A DNA stretch of 51,108 nt from Dehalococcoidia bacterium (GTDB lineage: Bacteria > Chloroflexota > Dehalococcoidia > Lucifugimonadales > Lucifugimonadaceae), in NCBI GenBank assembly GCA_002728715.1, contig PBVQ01000019.1, positions 1 through 51,108 on the forward strand, given 5' to 3'. The translations under genes were made by a program, and so were the position numbers. Of this stretch, positions 24,985 to 34,364 are shown piece after piece. The notes beneath the pieces were generated by a model. The model saw only the letters and a program-made list of their open reading frames with translations. It was not told the DNA's origin and made no database searches. Within the stretch, counting starts at the first letter, position 1; every line of letters starts with the position of its first letter.

Positions 24985-26640
24985 ATGACAAAAATATCTG
25001 GCGGGGAAGCATTAGTTCAATCATTAGTAAGAGAAGGTGTAGAAGTTGTATTTGGTCTACCTGGAGTACAAATGTATGGAATAGTTGATGCTTTGAGGAA
25101 GGAAAAATCTATCAAATTTGTTGTTACAAGACACGAACAAGCAACTACATATATGGCTGATGGTTATGCAAGAACTACTGGTAAACCAGGGGTAGCATTA
25201 GTTGTGCCGGGCCCTGGTATTTATAATGCTGGAGCTGGAATATCAACCGCTTTTTCTAGATCTTCACCGGTTATATTAATTGCTGGTCAGATTCCAAGAA
25301 AAACAATTGGTAAAAATTTTGGTGGTTTACATGAAGTTAATGATCAAAAAGAAATAACTAGACCAATAACTAAATGGCAAAAGTTAGTATTAAACGCAAA
25401 AGATATACCTGAAAATATTCATGAAGCTTTTTTTCAAGCACAATCGGGAAGGCCTTCCCCAGTTCATTTTGAATTACCCCCAGAGGCTATGGTTGAGAAA
25501 GATTATATAAACTTAATGGAACCCAAAGTTATTAGTAAAATTACTCCAGATCTTGATCGTATAAAAAAAGCTGCAAAAATTTTAGTAGGAGCTAAAAAGC
25601 CTGTAATATATGCAGGTGGAGGTGTAGCAAGATCTAATGCTGAATCTCAATTGGAAGAATTTGTAAACCTAACAAAAATACCTGTTATTACTTCAGCAGG
25701 AGGTAAAGGTACGTTATCTGATGATCATCCTATGTCTTTGGGTTCATCTCTTTCAGGTAAAGGGTTATTAAAAGATTATATGGATAATGCCGATGTTATT
25801 CTAGGTATTGGTACAAGATTTTCTATGCGTGACCAATCAGGTGACAAGGCTAAACTAATTCACATTGATATTGATCCAAACATGATAGGACATATTCACA
25901 AAGATACATATGGATTAGTTGGAGATGCTCAAGAAACACTTAAGCTACTACTTAAAGAAATTGAGAACTTAAGTAATGTTTCTTGGAAAAATCCAGAAAA
26001 AAAGATATTAGAAATTAAGAATAAGTTGTCATCAAGTGAAGATGAATTAAATTATCCTCAAGAAGATTTTCTTAATGCTTTGAGAGAAGGAATACCCAAT
26101 GATGGTATAACTATTTTTGGTATGACTCAAATGGGATACTATTCAAGATCTAGATGGAATACTAAATATCCTAAATCATATATTGATTCAGGCTACTCTG
26201 GGAATTTAGGTTATTCTTTTCCAACTGCATTAGGAGCAAAAATTGGCAACCCTGACAAGGCTGTAATTTGTGTTTGTGGAGATGGTGGATTTATGTATAA
26301 TTCTTCTGAAATTTCAACCGCAGTAAAGTATGGTATTAATCTAGTAACTTTGATATATAACGATGGAAGTTATGGAAATGTTGCAAGAGACTTAGACAAT
26401 GATTTTGGAGGAGCTTATGAGACAGAATTTGTTAATCCTGATTTCGTTAAGTTATCTGAATCCTTTGGTGCAGTTGGGATTCGAGCTAAAAATCCAATGG
26501 ATGTCAAAAATATTATTCCTGATGCAATAAAATTAGATAAACCAGTATTTATTGATGTTCCAATGGACAGAGTCCCAAGACCTAAACAATGGGCTACAAG
26601 TGCACCATGGAGGAAGCCACAAGAAGGGTTGATTAAGTGA
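24985..26640 (+). CDS. ThDP-dependent enzyme, acetolactate synthase large subunit-like
   Basis: This 551-residue protein has ThDP-activating Glu51 (RHEQATTYMADGYAR), a central FAD/nucleotide-type domain and the C-terminal ThDP motif from CGDGGFMYNSSE to IYNDGSYGN. It resembles catabolic acetolactate synthase-like or benzoylformate/glyoxylate carboligase-type enzymes. No small subunit or branched-chain genes are nearby, so a catabolic 2-oxoacid decarboxylase or lyase is more likely. It is the second such enzyme in the window. It has a good AAAGAAAGG site, and its stop overlaps the GTG start of the lipoprotein gene. Confidence 0.87.
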   Translation: MTKISGGEALVQSLVREGVEVVFGLPGVQMYGIVDALRKEKSIKFVVTRHEQATTYMADGYARTTGKPGVALVVPGPGIYNAGAGISTAFSRSSPVILIAGQIPRKTIGKNFGGLHEVNDQKEITRPITKWQKLVLNAKDIPENIHEAFFQAQSGRPSPVHFELPPEAMVEKDYINLMEPKVISKITPDLDRIKKAAKILVGAKKPVIYAGGGVARSNAESQLEEFVNLTKIPVITSAGGKGTLSDDHPMSLGSSLSGKGLLKDYMDNADVILGIGTRFSMRDQSGDKAKLIHIDIDPNMIGHIHKDTYGLVGDAQETLKLLLKEIENLSNVSWKNPEKKILEIKNKLSSSEDELNYPQEDFLNALREGIPNDGITIFGMTQMGYYSRSRWNTKYPKSYIDSGYSGNLGYSFPTALGAKIGNPDKAVICVCGDGGFMYNSSEISTAVKYGINLVTLIYNDGSYGNVARDLDNDFGGAYETEFVNPDFVKLSESFGAVGIRAKNPMDVKNIIPDAIKLDKPVFIDVPMDRVPRPKQWATSAPWRKPQEGLIK

Positions 26641-27392
26641 AACTTCACTATTTTTTAGTTTTATCATTTGCAATTTTGATTATGTCCTGCACAGATGATG
26701 AAGTCATTGTTCCTGAAATAAATTCCCAAATAATTGATGATGCAGTACCAGTTATACCCACAAAAGAAGATCAAGCTAAAAATAATGAAAAAAACTATTC
26801 GAAAGGAGAAAAAGAAACCTCAGATTTTTTATTAGAAAAAATTCACTTTAAGTCAACATATTTTGAAATCGACCAACCATCATTAGTTACTTTTACGGTT
26901 AATGAAAAACTTGCTAGATTGCCTTTACCTATTGATGCTGTTTTATCTACCGAAATTGTTAAAGGTTCTATTGATTTAGAGTATTCAAAATCTGATATAT
27001 CTATTGATTTGCATACACTAAAGAGTGATCAAGATAAAAGGGATAGGTATGTTAGAGAAAAACTTTTTCCAGATCAAAAATATGCATTTATTAAGATAAA
27101 TGAATTTCCCCCTATCCCAGAAGATTTCTTCGAGGGGTCTAGTTTCGAAACAACCCTATCAGCTATAGTAAATGTTAATGGTGCCGATGCTGTATTAGAT
27201 TTTGATATAACGGCACAACTCTCTTATATTAATCCTTTTTATTCGGATGAAGTTTTAGAGATTACAGGTGTTAGCGAATTTTATTGGTCAGATTTTAATA
27301 TGGAAACCCCAAAGAGTGGATTTTTTACTCTTAAGGACAAAGTGGATGTACAGTTATCTCTTATTGCCAAATCATTAGTTATTAGGTATTAG
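26637..27392 (+). CDS. predicted lipoprotein of unknown function
   Basis: This 251-residue protein starts with GTG in a GTGA overlap with the upstream stop. Its N terminus is a lipoprotein signal: a hydrophobic core ([14 protein letters not shown]) ends in the lipobox cysteine Cys18. A low-complexity acidic linker (20-60) leads to a domain with alternating strands, likely an all-beta sandwich (residues 70-250). I do not recognise a family. It stands directly before lepA and could share its transcript, but a membrane-anchored extracytoplasmic location is all that can be said. Confidence 0.75.
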   Translation: MKLHYFLVLSFAILIMSCTDDEVIVPEINSQIIDDAVPVIPTKEDQAKNNEKNYSKGEKETSDFLLEKIHFKSTYFEIDQPSLVTFTVNEKLARLPLPIDAVLSTEIVKGSIDLEYSKSDISIDLHTLKSDQDKRDRYVREKLFPDQKYAFIKINEFPPIPEDFFEGSSFETTLSAIVNVNGADAVLDFDITAQLSYINPFYSDEVLEITGVSEFYWSDFNMETPKSGFFTLKDKVDVQLSLIAKSLVIRY

Positions 27393-27393
27393 T

Positions 27394-29214
27394 ATGTTGG
27401 AACAAACAAATCTTAGAAATTTCTGCATAATAGCTCACATAGATCATGGCAAGTCAACTTTAGCTGATAGATTGATAGAAATTACAGGAGCAGTATCCGA
27501 AAGAAATATGACTGCTCAGCATCTAGATACTATGGATCTTGAACAAGAGAGAGGTATTACCATAAAAGCTCAAGCTATTAGACTTTCTTATAAATCTGAT
27601 GATGAAAATTATCAATTAAATTTGATAGATACTCCGGGGCATGTAGATTTTTCGTATGAAGTTTCAAGATCATTAGCTGCTTGTGAAGGTGCAATTTTAC
27701 TTGTTGATGCTACCCAAGGTATTCAAGCTCAAACATTAGCCAATGTATATTTAGCAATGGAAAATGACCTTGAAATTATACCGGTAATAAATAAACTAGA
27801 TTTACCCGCAGCAGAACCAGAAAGAGTTAAGCAAGAACTAATGAGTACCTTTGGATTTAAGGAAAATGAGATACTTAATATATCAGCAAAGACTGGTGAT
27901 GGTGTTCATGACTTATTAGAAGAAATTATTTATAAAATACCAGCTCCAAAAGGAATCACGAATGACCCACTTAGAGCGTTAATATTTGATTCTAAATACG
28001 ACCCATACAAAGGTGTCGTTGCTTATGTAAGAACTATGCATGGTTCGTTGCAAGAAGGTGAAAAAGTAATGTTTATGGGTACTAATCAATCTGCTGAAAT
28101 TATTGAATCTGGTTACTTTAGTCCAATTCTAGAAAAAACAAAAGGGTTATACACTGGTGAAGTTGGATATGTAGCAACAGGTTTAAAAGATGTTCGTTCG
28201 GTTACTGTTGGTGATACCATGACAACTCTTAAGAATTCATCCAAAATTCCCTTACCTGGCTATGAACCACAAAATCCAATGGTTTTTACTGGTATTTATC
28301 CAACTGATGGAGAAGATTATCCATTACTACGTGAAGCTTTAGAGAAATTACGCTTAAATGATGCAGCCTTGTTTTTTGAACCAGAATCATCAGCTGCTTT
28401 GGGATTTGGTTTTAGATGTGGGTTTTTAGGATTACTTCACATGGATATTATTCAAGAAAGACTAGAGAGAGAATATAACTTAAATCTGATTGCTACTGCT
28501 CCAAGTGTAAGTTATGAAATTAAGTTACATGATAATACAATTGTAAAAGTTGATAATCCTTCTAAGTTACCAGTTAGCAATGAATACACGGATATATTTG
28601 AACCTTGGGTTAGTATAAATATAATTACGCCTTCAAAGTTCATTGGAGTGATAATGGATTTAGTAATAAATAAAAGAGGCGAATATAAAAGGATGGAATA
28701 TCTAGAATCGAAATCCGTTGAAACCAAAGATGGGAGAGTGCTTATAGATTATGAGATGCCACTCTCAGAAATCTTAATTGATTTTCACGATAAATTAAAA
28801 TCAGGCACACAAGGATATGCATCTATGGATTATAACCTTATTGAACCCAGATCTTCCAAACTAGTAAAAGTAGATGTTTTAGTAAATCATGAAAATGTTG
28901 ATGCACTATCAATGATTGCTCATAAAGATAAAGCTTCGATATTAGGTAAATCACTTGTAGAAAAATTGCAAGAACTTATACCTAGACAAATGTTTCCTAT
29001 TCCTATACAAGCAGCTATAGGTGGTAAAATTTTGGCAAGAACTAATGTCAAAGCACTTAGAAAAAACGTTTTAGCTAAATGTTATGGTGGAGATGTTACT
29101 AGAAAAAGAAAATTACTTGAACAACAAAAAAAAGGTAAAAAAAAGAGAATGAAAATGATAGGATCTATAGAAATCCCTCAAGATGCTTTTATGGCTGTAC
29201 TTAAATTAGATTAG
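27394..29214 (+). CDS. lepA: elongation factor 4 (LepA), ribosome-associated GTPase
   Basis: This 606-residue protein is a full-length LepA with all G motifs: [28 protein letters not shown] and NKLDLP. The family C-terminal end is also present ([23 protein letters not shown] followed by SIEIPQDAF). It back-translocates or remodels stalled ribosomes at the membrane or in the cytoplasm. The 3' end overlaps that of the convergent galU gene by 9 nt. Confidence 0.98.
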   Translation: MLEQTNLRNFCIIAHIDHGKSTLADRLIEITGAVSERNMTAQHLDTMDLEQERGITIKAQAIRLSYKSDDENYQLNLIDTPGHVDFSYEVSRSLAACEGAILLVDATQGIQAQTLANVYLAMENDLEIIPVINKLDLPAAEPERVKQELMSTFGFKENEILNISAKTGDGVHDLLEEIIYKIPAPKGITNDPLRALIFDSKYDPYKGVVAYVRTMHGSLQEGEKVMFMGTNQSAEIIESGYFSPILEKTKGLYTGEVGYVATGLKDVRSVTVGDTMTTLKNSSKIPLPGYEPQNPMVFTGIYPTDGEDYPLLREALEKLRLNDAALFFEPESSAALGFGFRCGFLGLLHMDIIQERLEREYNLNLIATAPSVSYEIKLHDNTIVKVDNPSKLPVSNEYTDIFEPWVSINIITPSKFIGVIMDLVINKRGEYKRMEYLESKSVETKDGRVLIDYEMPLSEILIDFHDKLKSGTQGYASMDYNLIEPRSSKLVKVDVLVNHENVDALSMIAHKDKASILGKSLVEKLQELIPRQMFPIPIQAAIGGKILARTNVKALRKNVLAKCYGGDVTRKRKLLEQQKKGKKKRMKMIGSIEIPQDAFMAVLKLD

Positions 29215-30054
29215 TTCATCAAGAACTTTACTTAATTTTGGATCTGATTTCGCTGACTTTATAATTGCCTTCAACATTCCTTCAGGGGTTCCACAGTCGG
29301 CGTGATAACCATCGATTATATTGCCTATAACTACAGAATTATTAATTAACATTTTAATTGCATCTGTTATTTGAAATTCTCCATTAGTACCGTTTTTACA
29401 TTTTTCTAAAAAATTAAAAATTTCAGGATTAAAAATATACCTGCCCAAAATACTAATGTTACTAGGAGCCTCTTGTAAAGAAGGCTTTTCTATAACGTTA
29501 ATAATTTTATTATATTTGTTACAATTAACCATTTCGACTATACCCTTAAATGGTATTTGAGATTTTTCAATTTTTGTTAATGCTATAACACTGTGTCCAA
29601 AATTATAATAATCATTTAAGATTTGTGAGCTGGCTGATTCATTATTGAAAATCAAATCATCAGGAAAAATTATCAAAAATGGTTCATTGTTACAAAATTC
29701 TTTAGCCTTTAGAATTGCATCACCAGGGCCAATAGGGCTTTCCTGGATTAATGTAGTAACTTTTGCCAAATTAGAGATAGATTTTAGTAAATTTATATTG
29801 TCTTGATTATTCTTTTTTTTTAATTCATCAATATATTTATGCTGGAAATTAAAATATTCCGGTACTTCTGCCATATTAGGAGATATTACTAATGCAATAT
29901 CGTTTATTCCAAGTTCACTTGCTTCTCTAATAGCATATTCTATAATAGGTTTATTTAAGACTGGTAATAGTGGTTTTGGTACTGATTTAGTAATTGGTAG
30001 GAATCTAGTTCCTAAACCTGCAACTGGAATTATAGCTTTGTTTATTTTTTTCAT
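29206..30054 (-). CDS. galU: UTP-glucose-1-phosphate uridylyltransferase
   Basis: This 282-residue nucleotidyltransferase has [19 protein letters not shown] at the N terminus, the central FPDDL metal motif, the segment [10 protein letters not shown], and [10 protein letters not shown] typical of GalU. It makes UDP-glucose for glycans. Its length is typical for bacterial GalU. It may supply the glycan cassette at 41.5-48.5 kb; that link is inferred only from function. Confidence 0.93.
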   Translation of the reverse strand: MKKINKAIIPVAGLGTRFLPITKSVPKPLLPVLNKPIIEYAIREASELGINDIALVISPNMAEVPEYFNFQHKYIDELKKKNNQDNINLLKSISNLAKVTTLIQESPIGPGDAILKAKEFCNNEPFLIIFPDDLIFNNESASSQILNDYYNFGHSVIALTKIEKSQIPFKGIVEMVNCNKYNKIINVIEKPSLQEAPSNISILGRYIFNPEIFNFLEKCKNGTNGEFQITDAIKMLINNSVVIGNIIDGYHADCGTPEGMLKAIIKSAKSDPKLSKVLDELI

Positions 30055-30138
30055 AATTATATTGTATACGTTTTTATCAAGTTTGTTTAAGCACTAATAT
30101 AAGTTTCATTGATTTATATATATGATAGGATTTAATAA

Positions 30139-30407
30139 GGTCGTGCTAGATGGGGCGTTAGCGGTGCCTTGTACTCGCAATCCGCTACAGCGAGATTGAA
30201 TTCCTCATTTGAGGGTAAGTATTGGTAACCTCTAAACTTAAAGTATAATGTTGATAGGCCAGCCCTACGCGGCGAATTGTCGTGAACTCCGTCAGGACTG
30301 GAAAGTAGCAGCGGTAAGCGGATTTATTTGGGTGCTGTAGGTAATCTGGGCTTGAGTTGTATTTAAGTTTTATGTTATTAGTTCTACTCAAATTTGAGGG
30401 CACGGCT
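30139..30407 (+). ncRNA. ffs: signal recognition particle RNA, large bacterial type
   Basis: The 5' end (GTCGTGCTAGATGGGG, then AGCGGTGCC and CAATCCGCTA) matches the Alu domain of large bacterial SRP RNA. The universally conserved domain IV core is present as GTCAGGACTGGAAAGTAGCAG (about 30292-30312). The termini pair: 30140-30146 with 30400-30406. The length is about 268 nt. With Ffh and FtsY it targets membrane proteins; ftsY lies about 10 kb downstream. A TATGAT box at 30121 may be its -10 element. The RNA ends about 12 nt before the rsmA start codon. It fills the otherwise gene-free 30055-30418 gap. Confidence 0.93.
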
Positions 30408-30418
30408 CTTTTAGAATT

Positions 30419-31237
30419 ATGAAAAAAAAATTTGGTCAACATTTCTTAACTGATGAGGTAATTATTAATAAAATTATTGAATCAGCTAATATAAATTTCG
30501 ATGATATTTTGATTGAGATTGGCCCGGGTAATGGTGCACTTACCAATAAACTTTTTTCATTAGTAAAAAAGTTAATTCTTATTGAATATGATGAAAAATA
30601 TTATAATATAATAAAAAATCATTATGTGAATACTTTTGTTGAAATATATCATGATGATGCAAGAAATTTTGATTTTTCAAAAGTAACTAATTATAAAAAA
30701 AGTTATTCTGTTATAGGTAATCTTCCTTATTATGCATCCAATCCTATAATTAGAAATATTTTAAGGTCCAAAAATAAACCAAAAAAAATGACTTTTATGA
30801 TTCAAAAAGAAGTTGCAGAACAGATATGTGCAAGAGAAGGAAATTTCACTTTTTTATCAGCATATATTAACTTGTTTTCAAGGGCAAAAAAACTGTTTGA
30901 TGTAAGACCTGATTCTTTTAATCCACCTCCAAAGGTAGTTTCATCAGTAATTGAAATTGTTCCTTTAGAACAAAATATAATGGCTAATATTGAAATTGAT
31001 AACTTTATTGAATTTCTTACTTTTGGTTTCAAAAGCCCAAGAAAACAAATTCATAATTCATTATCAGACGGATTATTTTTGCAATTAGATTATTCAAAAA
31101 AAATAATTGAAAAAGCTGAAATTGAAACTACTAGAAGACCATCAACATTAACAATGTTTGAGTGGGAAAAATTATATGAAAGCTGGAAAAATTTTGATTC
31201 ACCGAAAAATACACCTGGTTCAATTAGGAGAAAATAA
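30419..31237 (+). CDS. rsmA: 16S rRNA (adenine1518/1519-N6)-dimethyltransferase RsmA
   Basis: This 272-residue KsgA/RsmA methyltransferase has the N-terminal KKFGQHFLTDEVI, the SAM motif EIGPGNGALT and the catalytic NLPYYASNPI. It dimethylates two adenines near the 3' end of 16S rRNA. The ATG lies just after the SRP RNA with no recognisable Shine-Dalgarno sequence, so translation may depend on a processed or leader-poor transcript. It is followed with no gap by ispE (stop TAA, then TTG). Confidence 0.96.
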   Translation: MKKKFGQHFLTDEVIINKIIESANINFDDILIEIGPGNGALTNKLFSLVKKLILIEYDEKYYNIIKNHYVNTFVEIYHDDARNFDFSKVTNYKKSYSVIGNLPYYASNPIIRNILRSKNKPKKMTFMIQKEVAEQICAREGNFTFLSAYINLFSRAKKLFDVRPDSFNPPPKVVSSVIEIVPLEQNIMANIEIDNFIEFLTFGFKSPRKQIHNSLSDGLFLQLDYSKKIIEKAEIETTRRPSTLTMFEWEKLYESWKNFDSPKNTPGSIRRK

Positions 31238-32086
31238 TTGTATATTAATTCTTATGCTAAGATAAATTTTACCTTGGAAATACTCGGTAAACTTGATGAT
31301 GAATTTCACAACATTAAATCATTTATGCATACTATTAACTTACATGATGAAATATCCATAAACAATTCTAAAAACTTAAATATTGAAACATCAGATAAAA
31401 CTATTATTCAAAAAGAAAATATAATATATAAAACTATATTACTCGTTAAAAATGAGTTTTCAATTAAGAATTGGGTGGATGTTGTTATTGAAAAAAATAT
31501 ACCAATATCTGCCGGACTTGCTGGTGGATCAAGCAATGCAGCCGCTACATTATTATCCTTAAATAAGTTGTGGAAACTCAATTTAAGTGAAACACAACTA
31601 ATTAATATTGCAGCTTTACTAGGCTCAGATGTCCCATTTTTTATAAAAGGTGGAGGGGCAGTAGTTGGAGGTCGAGGTGAAATAATATATCCTATTAGTA
31701 ATTGTAATTTTGATGAGATATTGTTAATTTACCCAAAAAATATATTTAGTTTAATTAAAAATAAAACTAAATATATGTATTCTAAAATCACAAATATTCA
31801 CTATACTGACGGAAATTTTACTGAAAATATTATAAATAATTTAACAAACATTAATAGATTAAAAATCGATAATTTTCATAATCCTTTTTTTAGTATTCTC
31901 TGTGATGAATCTAAAGAATTTTCAGATATAATTTCTTACCTTAAAGAACAAAATATTAATAAATATTTTTTATCAGGAGCAGGTCCAACTATATGTGCAC
32001 TTGATTTCAAAAATAAAATTGATATAGAAAATATGCAAAAAAAGTTCAATATTGATATTTTTTTTGTGAAGAATAATATTTTATGA
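31238..32086 (+). CDS. ispE: 4-diphosphocytidyl-2-C-methyl-D-erythritol kinase
   Basis: This 282-residue GHMP kinase begins with SYAKINFTLEILGK and contains the phosphate loop PISAGLAGGSSNAAATL. The C-terminal motif LSGAGPTICALD is also intact. It catalyses the ATP-dependent step of the MEP isoprenoid pathway. It starts with TTG immediately after the rsmA stop; the rsmA-ispE order is common in bacteria. Its stop overlaps the next gene by 4 nt. Confidence 0.95.
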   Translation: MYINSYAKINFTLEILGKLDDEFHNIKSFMHTINLHDEISINNSKNLNIETSDKTIIQKENIIYKTILLVKNEFSIKNWVDVVIEKNIPISAGLAGGSSNAAATLLSLNKLWKLNLSETQLINIAALLGSDVPFFIKGGGAVVGGRGEIIYPISNCNFDEILLIYPKNIFSLIKNKTKYMYSKITNIHYTDGNFTENIINNLTNINRLKIDNFHNPFFSILCDESKEFSDIISYLKEQNINKYFLSGAGPTICALDFKNKIDIENMQKKFNIDIFFVKNNIL

Positions 32087-32496
32087 ATGATTTTCCTTAC
32101 TTGTTGATAGTTACTCTTATTTCAGGTGCATTATTTGGATTGATATTTATTGCTCATATATCATTATTATTTGTATTTAAAGAAGACCTTTATAAAAAAA
32201 ATAGTTTATTGTTTATAAGATTGACAACCTTCTTGATTATTGGAGGGTTTTTATTAATTAATTGTTTAACTTTAATTTTTGTAATATTTGCTAGACTAGT
32301 GTTCGACAGAAGATCAAATTTTTGGGAATTTAATGAGTATTACCTTATTGTTTTGATGTTTATTAGTATTATTACAGCTCTAGGAATATTTTTATTACCA
32401 AAATATATCAAACATATACTAATACAGGTGCTTGTTTGTTTGATTATTTTTGTTATCATAATTCCTAATTTACTTATATCGTTAGAGGTTATTTGA
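32083..32496 (+). CDS. small membrane protein, four predicted helices, unknown family
   Basis: This 137-residue protein is almost entirely hydrophobic, with helices near 7-30, 43-67, 86-105 and 111-134, and a short charged loop (RLVFDRRSNFWEF) between the second and third. I see no catalytic motif and no signal for a known family. It starts in an ATGA overlap with ispE and overlaps or abuts the next SDR gene, so it is expressed with them. Conserved spacing supports a real gene. Confidence 0.75.
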   Translation: MNDFPYLLIVTLISGALFGLIFIAHISLLFVFKEDLYKKNSLLFIRLTTFLIIGGFLLINCLTLIFVIFARLVFDRRSNFWEFNEYYLIVLMFISIITALGIFLLPKYIKHILIQVLVCLIIFVIIIPNLLISLEVI

Positions 32497-33302
32497 TGAG
32501 ATTTAAAGATAAGGTCATTTTACTAACAGGTTCTGCGGCATGTGACAAAAATAAAATTATGGGTTTTGGCGGTGCAACTGTTTGGAGATTTTTTGAAGAA
32601 GGTGGTCGTGCTGCGATTATCACAGATGTTCAAGAAGAACTTGGAAAGGAATCTGAATCTTTATTAAGGTCACACGGACATGATGCTACATATATGAATC
32701 TTGATGTAACAAAAAATGAAGACTGGCAAAAGGTAATATCTCATATTGATAATAAGTACTCTAGATTAGATATATTAGTTAATATAGCTGGGATACTTGA
32801 TCCGAAATCCATTATGGATATTGATATTAAATTATGGGAAAAAACCATGCAAATTAGTACACTGGGGATTTTTCTAGGTGTAAGAAATTCTGCTAATCTA
32901 ATAGAAAAATCTGGCGGTGGTTCTATTGTAAATATTTCATCAATGGGCGCTCTTCAAGGTAGTAATGCATATGGTTCCGCATATGGTTTTTCTAGAGGTG
33001 GAATGATAAACTTTACCAAATCCGCGGCAATGCAATTAGCTGATAAAAATATCAGAGTTAATGTTGTTATGCCAGGTTGGGTTCATACACCATTCACAGA
33101 TTATTTATATAATGATGAAATTCAAAGTGAACATAGAGTCTCTCAAGTGCCATTAAAGCGTTGGGGTAAACCTTCAGATATTGCTGCTGCAATTTTATTT
33201 TTATCATCGGATGATGCATCATATATGACAGGCTCACAAATGCTTGTTGATGGTGGAGTAACTGCAGGACGAATGAGAATAGCAAACCCACTAGATAGAT
33301 AA
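32493..33302 (+). CDS. atypical short-chain dehydrogenase/reductase
   Basis: This 269-residue SDR has the common NxAG motif (LVNIAG), the Ser of NISSMGAL, and a normal C-terminal half ending in the family motif DDASYMTGSQMLVDGGVTAG. Two points are odd. The cofactor glycine loop is longer than usual (TGSAACDKNKIMGFGGA). The catalytic Tyr-x3-Lys reads Tyr164-Gly-Phe-Ser-Arg168, with Arg in place of Lys. It may still be active with altered chemistry. TTG at 32493 and ATG at 32496 are both possible starts; ATG is more likely and would make it 268 residues. Confidence 0.87.
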   Translation: MMRFKDKVILLTGSAACDKNKIMGFGGATVWRFFEEGGRAAIITDVQEELGKESESLLRSHGHDATYMNLDVTKNEDWQKVISHIDNKYSRLDILVNIAGILDPKSIMDIDIKLWEKTMQISTLGIFLGVRNSANLIEKSGGGSIVNISSMGALQGSNAYGSAYGFSRGGMINFTKSAAMQLADKNIRVNVVMPGWVHTPFTDYLYNDEIQSEHRVSQVPLKRWGKPSDIAAAILFLSSDDASYMTGSQMLVDGGVTAGRMRIANPLDR

Positions 33303-33323
33303 GAACTCGCTTAGTTCATTAAT

Positions 33324-34301
33324 TTAAAAACTTATTGCAATTTTTATTACATTATCTTTTTTTTGCCTATATATTTCAAAAGCTTCCTTAATTTGATCAA
33401 ATTTCATATTATGAGATCTGAGTTTAGAGGGTTCTAACCATCCTCTACTAGCTAAATTAACAACCTCTTTAATTTCCTGTATTGGTTTTGATGTAGCAGC
33501 TACTACAGTAGCATTTAATTGTAAATTTTTTGTCATCCATTGTCTGTGATTAAATTCTACATTGTCTGGATGCACTAAGCTAAATGATACAATTTGACCT
33601 TCGTTTTTTGCTATATTTATAGCAGTATTTAGTCCTGTTGGATCACCCGAAGCATCTACAACTGTATCGAATAATTCGCCATTCGTAATTTCTAGTGATT
33701 TTTCTAAGATATTTTCTTTTTCTGAATGTATAAAATCTGTTGATCCAAATTCTTTACTCTTAATACATCTATATTTAATCAAATCAATTCCAACAACATT
33801 TAATGCTCCTTGTTTTTCAGCAATTTGAGTAAATGTTAGACCAATTGGGCCTTGACCTATTATTGCAATATTTTTATTTATTGGATTACCCCATTTTTTT
33901 GTTGAGAATAAAGCAGTACCCATTGGCTGGCACATTACCCAATCGTCAAGTGATCCCCAAGTAGGTAATTTGATAAGTCTAGAAGGCGTTGATATTATTC
34001 TCTCTTGCATTCCGTTGACATTCTCAGGAAATACAATAACTCTGTCACCATTTTTATATTTCGAACTTTTACTATCAATTACTACACCTGCACATTCATG
34101 CATTGGTGCACCGTGTATAAATGGGTAATGTTCTTCTGGTAATTCCGCATCATACTCAAGAAGAATGTCACTTCCACAAATTGACATAGCTTGTATTTCT
34201 ATTAATACCTCGTTTTTACTTAATGGTCCTGGTTCAGAGATATCATTAAATTGTATGTTTCGTCTTGAAACTAACCTAGCAGACTTCAAATATATATCCA
34301 A
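33324..34301 (-). CDS. zinc-type alcohol dehydrogenase (MDR) lacking the structural zinc cysteines
   Basis: This 325-residue medium-chain dehydrogenase has catalytic-site Cys42 (SICGSD) and His68-Glu69 (MHECAG) and a Rossmann motif IIGQGPIGLTFTQIA followed by GIDLIKYR. The structural zinc lobe with four cysteines is absent, and the usual third catalytic ligand region (EPL) reads CQPMGTA. A sugar-alcohol or hydroxyacid dehydrogenase is plausible. It is convergent with the SDR gene (gap 21 nt) and divergent from the helicase gene. Confidence 0.83.
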   Translation of the reverse strand: MDIYLKSARLVSRRNIQFNDISEPGPLSKNEVLIEIQAMSICGSDILLEYDAELPEEHYPFIHGAPMHECAGVVIDSKSSKYKNGDRVIVFPENVNGMQERIISTPSRLIKLPTWGSLDDWVMCQPMGTALFSTKKWGNPINKNIAIIGQGPIGLTFTQIAEKQGALNVVGIDLIKYRCIKSKEFGSTDFIHSEKENILEKSLEITNGELFDTVVDASGDPTGLNTAINIAKNEGQIVSFSLVHPDNVEFNHRQWMTKNLQLNATVVAATSKPIQEIKEVVNLASRGWLEPSKLRSHNMKFDQIKEAFEIYRQKKDNVIKIAISF

Positions 34302-34364
34302 ATAAACTATTTATAACTCAAATAATATTGATTACTTATATATTCTATACATATTCTAATAAAT

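Noticed and set aside
30185-30442. An 85-codon open frame on the minus strand across the SRP RNA
   Set aside because: It is fully antisense to a conserved structured RNA, has no ribosome binding site and no family-like sequence.
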